The notes below the pieces were generated by a model. That model saw only the letters and a program-made list of their open reading frames with translations. It searched no databases and had not been told where the DNA came from. Below are positions 10,991 through 20,828 of a stretch of 64,000 nt of DNA, in pieces. Made by a program: the position numbers and the translations under genes. Source of the DNA: Lentisphaeria bacterium (lineage in GTDB: Bacteria > Verrucomicrobiota > Lentisphaeria > Victivallales > Victivallaceae); NCBI GenBank assembly GCA_022009855.1, contig CP091727.1:310001-374000 (forward strand), in the 5' to 3' direction. Position 1 is the stretch's first letter, and each line of letters opens with the position of its first letter.

Positions 10991-12272
10991 CGTTCCATCT
11001 CCTGAATCACATCGTTATAATCAACATTCGCGGGGAATGTTCCTCTCTTTGCCGCCAGGGCCGCCAGAATGCCGGCGGCCTGCTGGTCACCGCGGCGTTG
11101 CCGCTTACACGGTAGCTCGCATGAGCATGAAAATCACCGCTGATGCAGCGGCCTGCCATCAGAAGATTGGGAAGATCGCGGGCGATCAACGCCCGCAGCG
11201 GAATCTCATAACAGCCGGCGACCGGCGGCGTCGCTTCAAGTTTGCAGTCGCCATCCTGAGACAGGGCGTGGACATCGATTCCGAAACGAACCGGGCAGAT
11301 CCCGTCCGGATGAGTTTCTCCCGTCAGCACATCCCGCAGAGTGACCCGGTACAATCCGTTGAGGCGGCGACCTTCCCGGGCACCGATCCGCGCACCGGTC
11401 GCCACCAGTTGAACATTTCTCCAGACCGGCCCCCGCGTTCTGAGAATTTGGATCTGCCGGTAAATTTCGCCGCGCGCTGCGATTGTCGCCTTCGTCAGAT
11501 CTCCGGCATCGAGGCTGGAACAGCCATATTGATGATTTGCCATCAGCATGAAAAGTCCCTTCCCCAGATGGAAGAGCGCCACTCCACAATAGCTGGGGCG
11601 GTAAGTTCCCTCGCTCAGCAGAGAGGAAAACCGGGCCGCCACTTCATGCCAAGCCCCCTGTTCCGCAAGATAGGGGCGCACCTGTTCCGGATCCAGTCCG
11701 GTCAACAGTGCCAGCAGCGACATTGGCTGGGTACGGTGCGTCGACGGTTCTCCAAGTTCAAATGCGTTCCCCGCCAGGGCCCCGAGGGTTCCATCGCCGG
11801 TGCAGTCGATGAAGACCCGCCCACCCCATGCTTCGCGACCGGAATCCGATTCCGTAATCAGGTGGGAGATCGCCCCTTCCGACGAACGCTTCACCCCGAC
11901 GACACGGGTATAGCAGCGGATCTTCACGCCGGCGGCCAGGGAGAGTTCATCCAGCAGCACCTTCATCGCCTCCACCTGGAAAGCCGGAGTCCCGGCTCCG
12001 GCGAACTCCAGTTCGTCACGCTGCCGCAACGTCTTGACAATACGCGTCAGGATGCTTTTCCTCGATTTGCCTTCCGCATCGAGAATCCATGCGAGAGCCC
12101 CGGAGGTCCATACTCCACCGAGACAACCGGCCTCCTCGATCAGCATGGTGACGGCACCCGTTTCTGCAGCGGCAATCGCAGCGCACACACCGGCCGGTCC
12201 GCCGCCGGCGACAATCACCTCCGCGGCTCCGGCTTCCGGAATTTTCTCGGGTTCAAGTTCTATGCTGTACAT
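10987..12272 (-). CDS. FAD-dependent oxidoreductase, one frameshift near the 3' end
   Basis: A flavoprotein of about 428 residues. The N-terminal dinucleotide-binding fold has VIVAGGGPAGVCAAIAAAETG (residues 20-40), and WGGRVFIDCTGDGTLGALAG and NLLMAGRCISGDFHAHASYR are the conserved later blocks of this FAD-dependent oxidoreductase family common in Lentisphaerota and Planctomycetes. The frame breaks near 11075, after SGNAAV. The alternative frame reads QAAGILAALAAKRGTFPANV and stops exactly over the start of the prepilin gene (ATGA). The start is ATG 12272 with AAGGAG upstream. There is no signal peptide, so it is cytoplasmic. The substrate is unknown; oxidation of a released sugar derivative would fit the locus but is inference. 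Confidence 0.8.
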
Positions 12273-12291
12273 GATCGCTCCTTTGCTGTAT

Positions 12292-12318
12292 ATTATACTG
12301 GAAAAATTTTTTTGACAA
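12292..12318 (-). promoter_or_regulatory. promoter of the FAD oxidoreductase/prepilin/hydrolase operon
   Basis: On the minus strand TTGTCA (12318-12313) is followed after 15 bases by a perfect TATAAT (12297-12292), 20 bases upstream of the start codon at 12272. The short spacer fits a promoter that needs an activator, and the AraC-type gene is divergent immediately next door. Confidence 0.6.
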
Positions 12319-12324
12319 TTCCTC

Positions 12325-12354
12325 AAACGGCTGTATTTTTATATTAAACGGCTG
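12325..12354. promoter_or_regulatory. direct repeats, likely AraC-type operator
   Basis: AAACGGCTG occurs at 12325-12333 and again at 12346-12354, a 21-base period, i.e. two helical turns. This is the arrangement AraC-family dimers bind. The repeats lie just upstream of the -35 box of the minus-strand operon and right before the regulator's own start. Binding by the neighbouring PocR-AraC protein is inferred. Confidence 0.5.
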
Positions 12355-12368
12355 AAATGGGGGGTATA

Positions 12369-13229
12369 ATGATTTTTTCAGAGGTAAAACGCCGGATTTC
12401 GTGCTCCCGCCACGAACTTGCCCTGCAGACAATCGAAGCGAAATTCAACGTGGGGATCACCATTCACGATCTCTGCGGAAAAATCGGTCTGGCGGAACCG
12501 GGCTCACCCCTGTTCGGACGCCACCTGCATCCGCAGGAGTGCTGTCGATGGGGCCGCCAGAACATTCCGGGAGGAAACAGCCGCTGCGTCAACAACTGCT
12601 TCCGGGAAACGGAACTGCATGCGGCCAGAGTACGGAGTCCCTTTCTCAAGGAGTGCTGGATGGGACTCTGCGAACTGGTCGTACCGGTCCATTATCAGAA
12701 GGTCCATCAACTCACCATATTCGCCGGAGTGTTCAAGGGGTCAGTCCCGCCCGCCTCCCGCCTTCCGGAAGCGGTTGAAGCCATGTACCGGGAGCTGCCG
12801 GAACCGGAACCGGAAAAGCTGACCGGCCTCGGAGAACTTCTCCATACCTTCGGGACCGGGTTGCTGAATGAACTGGACAACGAAGAGATCCGCGGCGACA
12901 ACCGACTCGCCCGCATTCGCCGCTACATCGCCGATCATGCCCATGAACCGATCACCCTGGATGACGTCGCCCGGGAACTTTTCATCTCCGTTTCCAGAAC
13001 CAGGCACCTGATCACCGAACTGGCCGGACGTTCCTTTTCGGAACTTCTGGAGGAGATCAGGATGAATCGTGCCGGGCGTCTTCTGCTCTCAAGCGAACAA
13101 TCTCTGGCGGGAATTGCCGAAGCCGTGGGCTACTCCAATGTCCATTACTTCAGCCGCCGCTTTGTGGATTATTTCGGGATGCCTCCGGGACGCTACCGAA
13201 GAATGAATCGCAATGCCCCCCAAACGTGA
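12369..13229 (+). CDS. PocR-domain AraC family regulator
   Basis: An intact regulator of 286 residues. The N-terminal part resembles the PocR sensory domain (GITIHDLCGKIGLAEPGSPLFG near residue 25) and carries a cysteine cluster: ECCRWGR, then CVNNCF, then ECWMGLCE. In PocR proteins such cysteines are conserved and may bind metal or sense redox state. The C-terminal 100 residues hold the two AraC helix-turn-helix motifs (ITLDDVARELFISVSRTRHLI, LAGIAEAVGYSNVHYFSRRF) and the closing FGMPPGRYRR. The start is ATG 12369 behind a GGGGGG ribosome binding site; ATG 12357 is in frame but has none. It is divergent from the FAD oxidoreductase operon, which it probably activates. Confidence 0.85.
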   Translation: MIFSEVKRRISCSRHELALQTIEAKFNVGITIHDLCGKIGLAEPGSPLFGRHLHPQECCRWGRQNIPGGNSRCVNNCFRETELHAARVRSPFLKECWMGLCELVVPVHYQKVHQLTIFAGVFKGSVPPASRLPEAVEAMYRELPEPEPEKLTGLGELLHTFGTGLLNELDNEEIRGDNRLARIRRYIADHAHEPITLDDVARELFISVSRTRHLITELAGRSFSELLEEIRMNRAGRLLLSSEQSLAGIAEAVGYSNVHYFSRRFVDYFGMPPGRYRRMNRNAPQT

Positions 13230-13258
13230 TTTCCGCCGCCCCCATTGTAAAATCCCCT

Positions 13259-15194
13259 TCAGCTGACCGGACAAACCGGCTCTCTCCGCCGAACGGCCCG
13301 GATCAATTTTGTCCCATGTGGAGGAATTTCAAACCGGGGTTCCCTGCCCGCGACCGCCGTCCCCAGGCCGCGGGCCTCCCGGCAATCGTACAATTCGTAA
13401 CAGGTTCCGGGAGTCACTCCGGGAATCCATTCCAGAGGCAGTCGGACCGACGCTGTCTCCTCCCCCTGCCAGTTGTTCAGGATGATCAACAGCGCGCCAC
13501 GGCTGCGACAGTACAGCATCTCCGGCAAAGTCTTCGCCTCCAGCACCGGCGGAACCGCCGCCGGAAACGTCCGTCTCCGCAGCAGCCATCTCAAGAGCGT
13601 CAGACGATCCCGGTCGAATACCCGGAAGCGTTCAGACACGCACACCGCCCCGCCGCCGAGAAGCTGATTCACCACGATGGAAAACGCCTCCTCGTCGGTG
13701 AAACACCCGCGTGAAAGGTGCAGATTGAGCGGATTGTCTTTCCACGCCCGGTCGTTGCGCCGCAGCTGCAGGGCGTCCGGATCGGTGCTCCAGAGCTCGT
13801 TGTAGAAGTTGCGGTGCAGATTCTGGGCAATGCGGTTGACGTAGGCGGAGATCTCCGAATCTTCCGCACGCCAGTGCCCCCGCAGGTCAAATCCGGAACG
13901 GACCAGATTCACCAGTCCGGCCGATCCCTCATACAGGCCGCCGCAGGCGTCGATCACGCCCTCCTCGCCGGCTCCGGCGCGAATCAGCTCCAGCCCGTGC
14001 CGGTAGGCCTGCGCCCGGTTTTTCCGGGAGTCGTGAAAACGGGCATCCGCCGTCAGCAGCACCGCCCGGAGAAAATCCAGCTTGAAGTAACCATATCCCC
14101 ACTGCCGGAACTTCCGGAACAGCGACACCAGATACCCCTCCGCCGCGGGGTGGAACGGATCCACCACCCGGCATGCTCCCTTCACGCACTGAAACCGGCA
14201 GAACTCCCCGGTGCTGTTGCGGAGAAACATCTCCGGATTTTGCCGGACAACCGCCGCCTGCTCCTCGACAACGAAGGGAGCGCACCAGAGTCCGGGAAGA
14301 ATGCCGCGACGGCGGAGCGCCCGGGCGATCCGGGCCATGCCGCCGGGGAATTTCTCCTCCTCCGCCTCCCAGTCGCCGAAACAGTTCTCCCAGCCCATGT
14401 CGATCTGAAACACGTCGAAAGGCAGATGTTTGCGGACGATGAAACGGAGATTCTCAAGCACCTCCCGCCGATCGATGTCCGCCCCGTAATAGTACCAGGT
14501 GCAGTAGAGGTTCCGACAGGGCGAATGCAGCGTTCCTGTGGAGCGGGCCACCCGCCGTGCGTGACGCAGCATCAGTCCGCGGACGGAATCCGCCCCGAAG
14601 TCCAGATAGAGCGAATGGGGCACAATCGTTTCTCCGGAGGCCAGCTCCACCTCGTCGAACTCGGCGGCCGCCGTGACGGCAATCAGCCGGTGCCGGGCCT
14701 CGTCGGTCTCGACGACGAGGTCCGACAGGTGGCGCGTCTGACCGTCGAATCCGATGAAGCAGTGGAACTTTGCCCCTCTTCGGAAAGCACCAGCCCCGGG
14801 TCGCAGTGGAACGAGTGCGGCAGCGTCTCCTTCTCCTCCATTTCGCACCAGGCGACGCCGTTTCCGGCGATGATTTCCGAGCTGTCAAATGCGGCATTCC
14901 GCAGTGCCGCGTCCACCCGCGCCGGATGGAACGGCCCCGGCACGTCGTTCTTCTGCCGGGCCAGACGGGTCACGACGCAGCGCTCGAAGGGAAACGGCAG
15001 AAACGGTTCCGTCAGCCGCAGCAGCGGGAGCCGAGGCACCCGCACCGGCAGCGCCCCCCGTTTTCGATGGTAAAATCAAACCGGAACAACCGGGCGGAAC
15101 AGCGATGGAAACGGCCGGAGAGCCGGAGCTCCCGCACCGGCGCTTCCGGAACCTCCGCACGCCAGCGAACTCCCGGAATCTGAAATATCTGCAT
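13259..15194 (-). CDS. GH36-like alpha-galactosidase family protein, two frameshifts
   Basis: About 645 residues, no signal peptide. The N-terminal beta-sandwich (MQIFQIPGVRWRAEV, PFLPFPFERCVVTRL) is split by frameshifts near 15050 and 14770. The barrel begins RNLYCTWYYYGADIDRREVLEN and contains PFDVFQIDMGWENCFGDW, a standard GH36 signature. GYGYFKLDFL supplies the likely nucleophile Asp, and the later segment VRSGFDLRGHW the region of the acid/base. The ending RFEIPPHGTKLIR fits the small C-terminal beta domain. It follows the prepilin gene by 13 bases, so both probably form an operon with the agarase-like gene further upstream. Family assignment is good; the natural substrate (alpha-galactoside or other) is open. 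Confidence 0.75.
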
Positions 15195-15207
15195 CAATGA
15201 AGCACCC

Positions 15208-15944
15208 TCAGTAAGCCTTCCGCACGACGCCGTCGTAGGCCCACACGTCGCTCCGGGTCAGATTGAAGGTACGCCAGACCTGTTTGATCCGTTCTGCAAA
15301 TTCCGCCGGCCGCAGAGCGGAGCAATGCCCATCCCCGAAGAGCAGATTGTCCGCCCGACCGTGGGTGCCCCCGAAGCCCCTTGGTGTCGGTGGCGCCGAT
15401 CATGATCTGACTGAAACCGGTGATCGGCGAGGTTCTCGTCTCCCGGCAGTCCCCCAGCGCAGGCGTCATCGAGGGGCTCTTCACCTTTTCCAGTCCATGA
15501 ACTTCCAATTGACCCCGTCGAGGAGGCGGTATACCGCAGTTCGTCCGGATAGGCGTTGGCCTGCGTCACATCCCACGCATCCGGATAAAGTCCGCCGTAG
15601 GTGTGATTGGAATTCGTGGCAAACGAGATCAGCGACGGACAGAAATATTCCTTGTCCTCGAGCGGTTTGACATATTCGGGAATCCCTTTGAGCGGGGCGC
15701 TCCAGGAGTTGCAGAGATTTTCCGCGTTGTAGGCATAGTAGAGCTGGAGATCGCGGCTGTTGTCGAGATAGGTGCGCAGATAGATTCCCAGCGTCTTCAA
15801 GTTGGAAGCGCAGGAGATCTGCCGCGCCCGCTCCCGCGCCTTGTTCAACGCCGGCAGCAGCATTGCCGCCAATACGGCGATAATTGCGATTACCACGAGG
15901 AGTTCAATAAGGGTAAAATGGGGAATATTTCGTGCTGATTTCAT
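15208..15944 (-). CDS. prepilin-type N-terminal cleavage/methylation protein, two or more frameshifts
   Basis: It starts MKSARNIPHFTLIELLVVIAI, followed by AVLAAMLLPALNKARERARQISCASNLKTLG, the prepilin cleavage site, membrane helix and the conserved stretch after it. The frame is lost near 15500 and again near 15365. The third frame gives DNLLFGDGHCSALRP, the C-terminal DGH motif, and a stop at 15208. Its start codon overlaps the reconstructed stop of the agarase-like gene as ATGA, and the GH36 gene follows at once. It is thus embedded between two hydrolase genes in one transcription unit. Confidence 0.8.
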
Positions 15945-18036
15945 TTTTCCTGCTCCTTTCGGCTGGAATGATTTCCGATGCTTGTCGTTTCGCTGCAGAA
16001 ACGGATTTCATAAAAGTCTCTCCGCCAGGGGCGGCTCGCCGCCGTCATTTCGGCATAGGGGTGTCGGTGACATCGACGAAGCCGAAGGGGCGATTCTCTC
16101 CTGTGCCGCCGCCGTTGCGGCCCGCCAGCGGTTGATCCTGGTAGCAGTACCAGTGGGCGCCGACGATGCGCGGATTGGCCAGCATCGACTCCCAGTTGCG
16201 CCGGAACGCCTCCGCCCGGTCCGCCTGCGTCACCCCCACGGTACGGTCGATGAACCGGCCCCGGTCGCTGACCAGAAACGAATATTCACTGATTAAAATC
16301 GGCACGTCCACCGCACCCGGCCCGCCGTCCAGACGCGCGGAAACCGGCTGGTAGGTGTTAATCGAGAGGACGTCACAGAACCGGGAAGCGATTGCAATTG
16401 CGTCGCCGCGCAGAAAATCGACCGGCATGTTGCGCGCTCCGAAATAGAGATGGTTCGGCGCGTTGCGACGGATCACCGCCCGGCATTCGGAGTAGAACTG
16501 TTCCACCAGCGCCCGGCTGAACTCCCTGAGATCGACGGCGGCGCGTCCGACGTCGTAACGCCGCTCCCGCGCGGCGAGAAACTCCGCAAACGAGGGGAAT
16601 TTCGCATTCCACGCCCGGTTCAGCGCTTCGATGGAACGGTATTTCTGCTGAAGGCGCCGGGCAAATTCCCGTTTGGCGGCCATCTCCGGCGGAGCGACCG
16701 TCACCTCCTCCGCCAGCTGCTTCTCATCGAACACCAGCTCGTTGAAAACAAAATAGCCGATGCACCAGGGGTCGGACGCGGTAAACAGCCACTCCTCCGC
16801 GAAAAGGCTATCCAGCTCCTTGCCGAATGCCGGGTCGAAAGCATCGTAGAATTTTCGGTTCGGGAAGCGCGCGCTCTTAAGCTTGTCGCCGAACTCCACC
16901 ATATAGGGCATACGGCGCGCCCGGTACAGCTCCGGCATGGTCCAGGCTCCGAGGGTATTGAATCCCCAGCGGGTGAGCCGGTGAAAGGTATGGTCGATCC
17001 AGCGCTCCAGCCGGAAGGGTTGATACTTCCGTTCCAGATTCCGCCGGCAGAACGGCGGGATGCCTGACGGCGGCAGCGGTTCGGCAAACCAGCGGGCCAC
17101 CTTCCGATTGTTCCCGGTGTCGACGACGCGTACAGCATTCATGCCGAACGAGAGAAAAAGCCGTCCTTCCGGATCGATCAGAGTCCACTTCCCCGCCACC
17201 TTTTCGGCGCGGAAAAATCCAGTCGCCCTTCTCTGCGGACCGTCGCTCCAGCCGCCGAAACGGTTCCGGCCGGGCAACGGCGGGAGCGCGGCCAGCTGCC
17301 GCTGTTCGGCGGCCAGAAGCGGAGGAAGCTCCTCGTCGCGTCGGATCTTCCCCGGCCACTCCGCATGAATATACTGCCCGTAACGGTCGATGAATGGAAA
17401 AAATTTCGCAGGAGAAGTGAGTGCAACGCAGCGCGACGCCGTTCCCGACAGCCGGATATCGGTGACGACGATGGTGCGGCCTTCGGCGCATTCGCCGGGG
17501 AAATCGTCCGTCGTGGTAATGCAGATCCCCGTCGTGCGTTCGGGATAGACATTCGGGAAGGCGCGCGCCCCTTCCGGCGCATTGTCAATTCGGCCGAGCT
17601 CCACCGCGCAGGCGGGATCGACCCGGGAAAATTTCAGCGAAAGCGTCCGTTTTTCCCGCGGGGCGAGCAGAAAAAAGCTCATCGTCTGCCGTTCCTCCCC
17701 CGCCGGGGTCAACGTCTGGAGCCGGAGGAACACTGGAACCATGCTCTCCTCGCAGTTCTCCACGGTCGCTGACAGAATCGACCAGGAGGAGAAGTCCCAA
17801 TTTTTTCCGTGGCCGGGCAGAGAATCACTGCGGGGAAACGCGCCTTTTCCCGGGCGCGAACTCCCCCGGAAAAAGGTGACGCGCACGCCGTCACGACCAT
17901 CCGACAGCTTCTCAATCCGATTGCGCGGATAGACTCGACGTACTGCAAAATCTTCATTCTCAAGCGTCAGACCGGCAAAAGAAATCCGGCAAAGCGCCAC
18001 AACGGCAGCCACAGCGACGATACGAACAAGTCTCAT
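15941..18036 (-). CDS. secreted agarase-like (clan GH-A) hydrolase, frameshift only at the C-terminus
   Basis: Nearly 700 residues with a signal peptide MRLVRIVAVAAVVALCRISFA. After a 250-residue beta domain it shows TGFFRAEKVAGKWTLIDPEG followed by RLFLSFGMNAV, the hallmark of the agarase-like (GH50-related) proteins of Planctomycetes and Lentisphaerota. IGYFVFNELVFD holds the probable acid/base Glu and VPILISEYSF the nucleophile Glu. AHWYCYQDQPLAGR is the conserved late block. The assembled frame stops after DVTDTPMPK at a run of four C. One more C gives DTPYAEMTAASRPWRRDFYE and a stop that overlaps the prepilin start as ATGA. Agarose itself need not be the substrate. Confidence 0.75.
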
Positions 18037-18069
18037 AAAATTCTCCTGTTTCGTTTGCTTTCCCTATTT

Positions 18070-18098
18070 ATTATACTTGAAAAACACCACGACAGGAA
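18070..18098 (-). promoter_or_regulatory. probable promoter of the agarase-like operon
   Basis: On the minus strand a perfect TATAAT (18075-18070) is preceded at 17 bases by TTCCTG (18098-18093), a poor -35 box. The weak -35 suits an activator-dependent promoter, and the XylR-type gene starts about 50 bases further on the other strand. Confidence 0.5.
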
Positions 18099-18145
18099 TA
18101 TATTAAATAATGAATACCGTACATAATTTATGAACACGCTCAATC

Positions 18146-19294
18146 ATGAGTAAACATATCCTCTGCGCCCTGGTCGACCGCCAGCCGGAAGTGCTCGAAG
18201 CGATCTGCCGGGTCGGCCGGAAAAACCACTGGCTGATCGAACATGCCGACCGCACCATCTACCGGAACTGGCACGGCGACGGCGTGATCTCCGACTACCT
18301 CTCGCTGAAGGAGCTGAAACGGATCCGCAACTTCTCCACGACACCGATCGTATCACGGCAGCTGGCCACCGGCGGCAACATCCGGGGTATTCACACCGAT
18401 ACCCGCAAACTGGCCGGCATGGTGATCGACTATTTCCAGTCGCTGGGATTTTCCGAGCTGGCGATTGCCGGTGCCAGAAAGTGGCCGGGGGAGCTTGAGG
18501 GGATTCCCCAGGATCCCGGCGTCACCTTCGAAGAGCTGGCGGCGGAGCGCGGTCTCTCCCTCGCCTGCTGCTACTGGGCGCCCGATCTTCACGAAACCCA
18601 GGTGGAGTCCTATGACCGGATCCAGAGGAAACTTGAGGAGTTTTTCAAAAACCTGCACCTTCCCGCCGCCCTCTTCGTGAAAAACCGGACCAATCTGAAC
18701 GTCATCTACCGGGTGCTGGAAACGCTGGAGATCAAGGTGCCGGATGATCTGGCGATTCTCTGCAACTCCGATTCCCCGCTGCTGACCGAAAACGCACCGG
18801 TTCCCACCTCCTACATCGCGGGGGAACCCCGTCAGGTCGGCACGCTGCTGGCGGAAACTCTCGAGCGCATGATCGACGGCGAAGAGGTGCCGGAAAAAAC
18901 CATCTGGCTGGAACCTCACTCGATCGTGATCCGCGAAAGCACCGCCACTTTAGTGTTTCCCAACGCGAAATTCAAAACCGCAGTCGACTTTCTGCACAAG
19001 AACGCCTCGGCGGCAATCAGCGTGGTCGATGCGGCGGAGGCCGCCGGAATCTCGGCCAGCATGCTCAACCGGCTCTTTCAGAAATATCTGCACACCGGCG
19101 CCTACGACTATCTCGCCGCGTTGCGGATGAACGAGATCCGGCGGCTCCTGGCGGAGACGGACCTCCCGCTCGCCGCCATTGCCGCCCGGACCGGTTACAG
19201 CGGCAAAGTGGCGCTCTCCACCGCGTTCCGGAACAGCTGCGGCGTCTCTCCGGGGCAGTACCGGCGGCAGAACCGCCGCTCCGGAGGCTCCTGA
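18146..19294 (+). CDS. XylR-type AraC family regulator with LacI-like sensor domain
   Basis: Intact, 382 residues. Residues 1-275 are a periplasmic-binding-protein fold as in LacI-type sensors (MSKHILCALVDRQPEVLEAI, DDLAILCNSDSPLLTENAPV, and EPHSIVIRESTA at the domain end). Residues 290-380 are an AraC DNA-binding domain (ISVVDAAEAAGISASMLNRLF, LPLAAIAARTGYSGKVALSTAF, GVSPGQYRRQ). This combination is that of XylR of E. coli, which binds xylose. It is divergent from the agarase-like/prepilin/GH36 operon and is its likely activator. The specific sugar cannot be told. Confidence 0.85.
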   Translation: MSKHILCALVDRQPEVLEAICRVGRKNHWLIEHADRTIYRNWHGDGVISDYLSLKELKRIRNFSTTPIVSRQLATGGNIRGIHTDTRKLAGMVIDYFQSLGFSELAIAGARKWPGELEGIPQDPGVTFEELAAERGLSLACCYWAPDLHETQVESYDRIQRKLEEFFKNLHLPAALFVKNRTNLNVIYRVLETLEIKVPDDLAILCNSDSPLLTENAPVPTSYIAGEPRQVGTLLAETLERMIDGEEVPEKTIWLEPHSIVIRESTATLVFPNAKFKTAVDFLHKNASAAISVVDAAEAAGISASMLNRLFQKYLHTGAYDYLAALRMNEIRRLLAETDLPLAAIAARTGYSGKVALSTAFRNSCGVSPGQYRRQNRRSGGS

Positions 19295-19352
19295 ACCGCC
19301 TTTTCCCGGGCCGCACTTGCCGCCGAGCGGAAGTGATGATATATTATCGATT

Positions 19353-20555
19353 ATGCTCAATTTCATCATCAGACGCAGTCTCTATTCCGTGCTGATTCTG
19401 CTCGGCGTGGTCCTGCTGACGTTCCTCCTCTTCAACGTCGCGGCGGGGGATCCCGCCGCGGCGGTGCTGGGCAAGAACGCCCGGCCCGACGAGGTGGAAT
19501 CTCTCCGACGCGAACTCGGTGCAGATCTGCCGCTCTTCTTCGGGAAACGCTGCCTTACGGAAGCGTTTCCCGCATACGCCCGGCAGGAACCGCTCCGGCC
19601 GGGAGTGGAACGGGGAAACGGGTTCATCCTGCTTCACCGCAATTTCCCCGCCGGGGAGCTGGTCATGCGGGTTACCGATTCCCGCGGAAAAACCGTCGAA
19701 ACCGCAGTGCCGGAGACGGAAACACTCCGCTTCGACGAAGCGAAGACGCAGCGGGTGGAATTCTTCCGGCTCCAGTCCAACCCGTTCCGCACCCAGTTCT
19801 TCCGGGCGCTCGGGGAGATCGTTTCGTTCCGGGCGACCTTTCCCTATGTCAAAGTGCTCGACTTCGGAAAAACCATCACCACCCGGGAACCGATCAGCCG
19901 CATTCTTCTGCGCGGCGTCTGGCCCTCGCTGCTGCTGATGGTTCCGATCTTTCTCGGAGAACTTGTCATCGGCGTGGTGCTCGCACTCATCGCCGCCGCC
20001 TTCAAGGACAGCTGGATCGACCGCGGGCTGGTGCTGATCTCCGTCGCCGGAATGAGCATCAGCTATCTGGTGGTCATCATCTTCGCACAGTGGTTTCTCG
20101 GCTACTACTACGACCTCTTCCCGGTATGGGGATTCGAAGGGTGGCGGTCGCTCGGGCTGCCGATTCTGGTGGGCATTCTCTGCGGCATCGGCGGAAACGT
20201 CCGCTTCTACCGGACCGTCTTTGTCAATGAACTGCGACGCGAATACCTCCGCACCGCAGCAGCAAAAGGCGCCTCGCCGTTGACCATTTACGGGCGTCAT
20301 CTGCTGCGCAACGCCGCAATCCAGATCATCACCCGGGCCAGCGCGGCGCTCCCGTTTCTCTTCACCGGAAGTCTGCTGCTCGAATCGTTCTTCGGAATTC
20401 CCGGCCTGGGATTCGCCGGGGTGGATGCGCTCTACAATTCCGATCTCCAGCTGTTGAAAGCACTGGTCGTCACCAGCGCCCTGCTCTTCGTGGTGATGAA
20501 TCTGCTGGCCGACCTCGCCTATGCCTGGGCCGACCCGCGCATCCGTCTGGAGTGA
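19353..20555 (+). CDS. DppB/OppB-type ABC transporter permease with extra periplasmic domain
   Basis: An intact inner-membrane permease of 400 residues. It opens MLNFIIRRSLYSVLILLGVVLL, the first membrane helix of the DppB family. ELRREYLRTAAAKGASPLTIYG is the cytoplasmic EAA loop that docks on the ATPase, and LLESFFGIPGLGFAGVDAL is the usual late block. Between the first helix and the transport core about 150 residues (roughly 50-195) are not hydrophobic and look like an inserted periplasmic beta domain, longer than usual. No DppC partner, ATPase or binding protein lies in the window, so the gene is an orphan here. Dipeptide, oligosaccharide or nickel transport are all possible in this family. 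Confidence 0.85.
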   Translation: MLNFIIRRSLYSVLILLGVVLLTFLLFNVAAGDPAAAVLGKNARPDEVESLRRELGADLPLFFGKRCLTEAFPAYARQEPLRPGVERGNGFILLHRNFPAGELVMRVTDSRGKTVETAVPETETLRFDEAKTQRVEFFRLQSNPFRTQFFRALGEIVSFRATFPYVKVLDFGKTITTREPISRILLRGVWPSLLLMVPIFLGELVIGVVLALIAAAFKDSWIDRGLVLISVAGMSISYLVVIIFAQWFLGYYYDLFPVWGFEGWRSLGLPILVGILCGIGGNVRFYRTVFVNELRREYLRTAAAKGASPLTIYGRHLLRNAAIQIITRASAALPFLFTGSLLLESFFGIPGLGFAGVDALYNSDLQLLKALVVTSALLFVVMNLLADLAYAWADPRIRLE

Positions 20556-20698
20556 AGCGCGGCGCTTTCATTGTTCAAGCCGGATTTCCGCCGTTTCCGA
20601 TTCACGCCACACGGCAAACCCGGAGGAATGGATGCGATTTTTCTGATTTTTTTTCGAAACAGGGTTGATTTTAAGAGGAAACAGCCTATAGTAAAAGG

Positions 20699-20797
20699 TG
20701 TTCAAGGTTGAGTTCGTTCAGGCTCCTATACGCAATTTCTCCTCTTCATAATTACTCCTCTAAGCGTCTGGACAGCGAAACCTTGAACATTTTTTTT
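20699..20797 (+). ncRNA. long structured hairpin with U-run (small RNA, leader or terminator)
   Basis: TGTTCAAGGTT (20699-20709) is perfectly complementary to AACCTTGAACA (20779-20789). Inside, GTTCAGGC pairs with GTCTGGAC with two G-U pairs, leaving a loop of about 40 bases. The outer stem is followed directly by a run of T. The form is that of an intrinsic terminator with an oversized loop or of a small RNA of about 100 bases. TATAGT upstream at 20687-20692 could be its -10 box. No known family is recognised. Confidence 0.45.
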
Positions 20798-20828
20798 ATT
20801 CGCACGATGGAAGAAAGGAGCTGCGGAA

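Noticed and set aside
13718..15073. 451-codon plus-strand open frame opposite the GH36-like gene
   Set aside because: No ribosome binding site or motif; antisense to conserved GH36 blocks.
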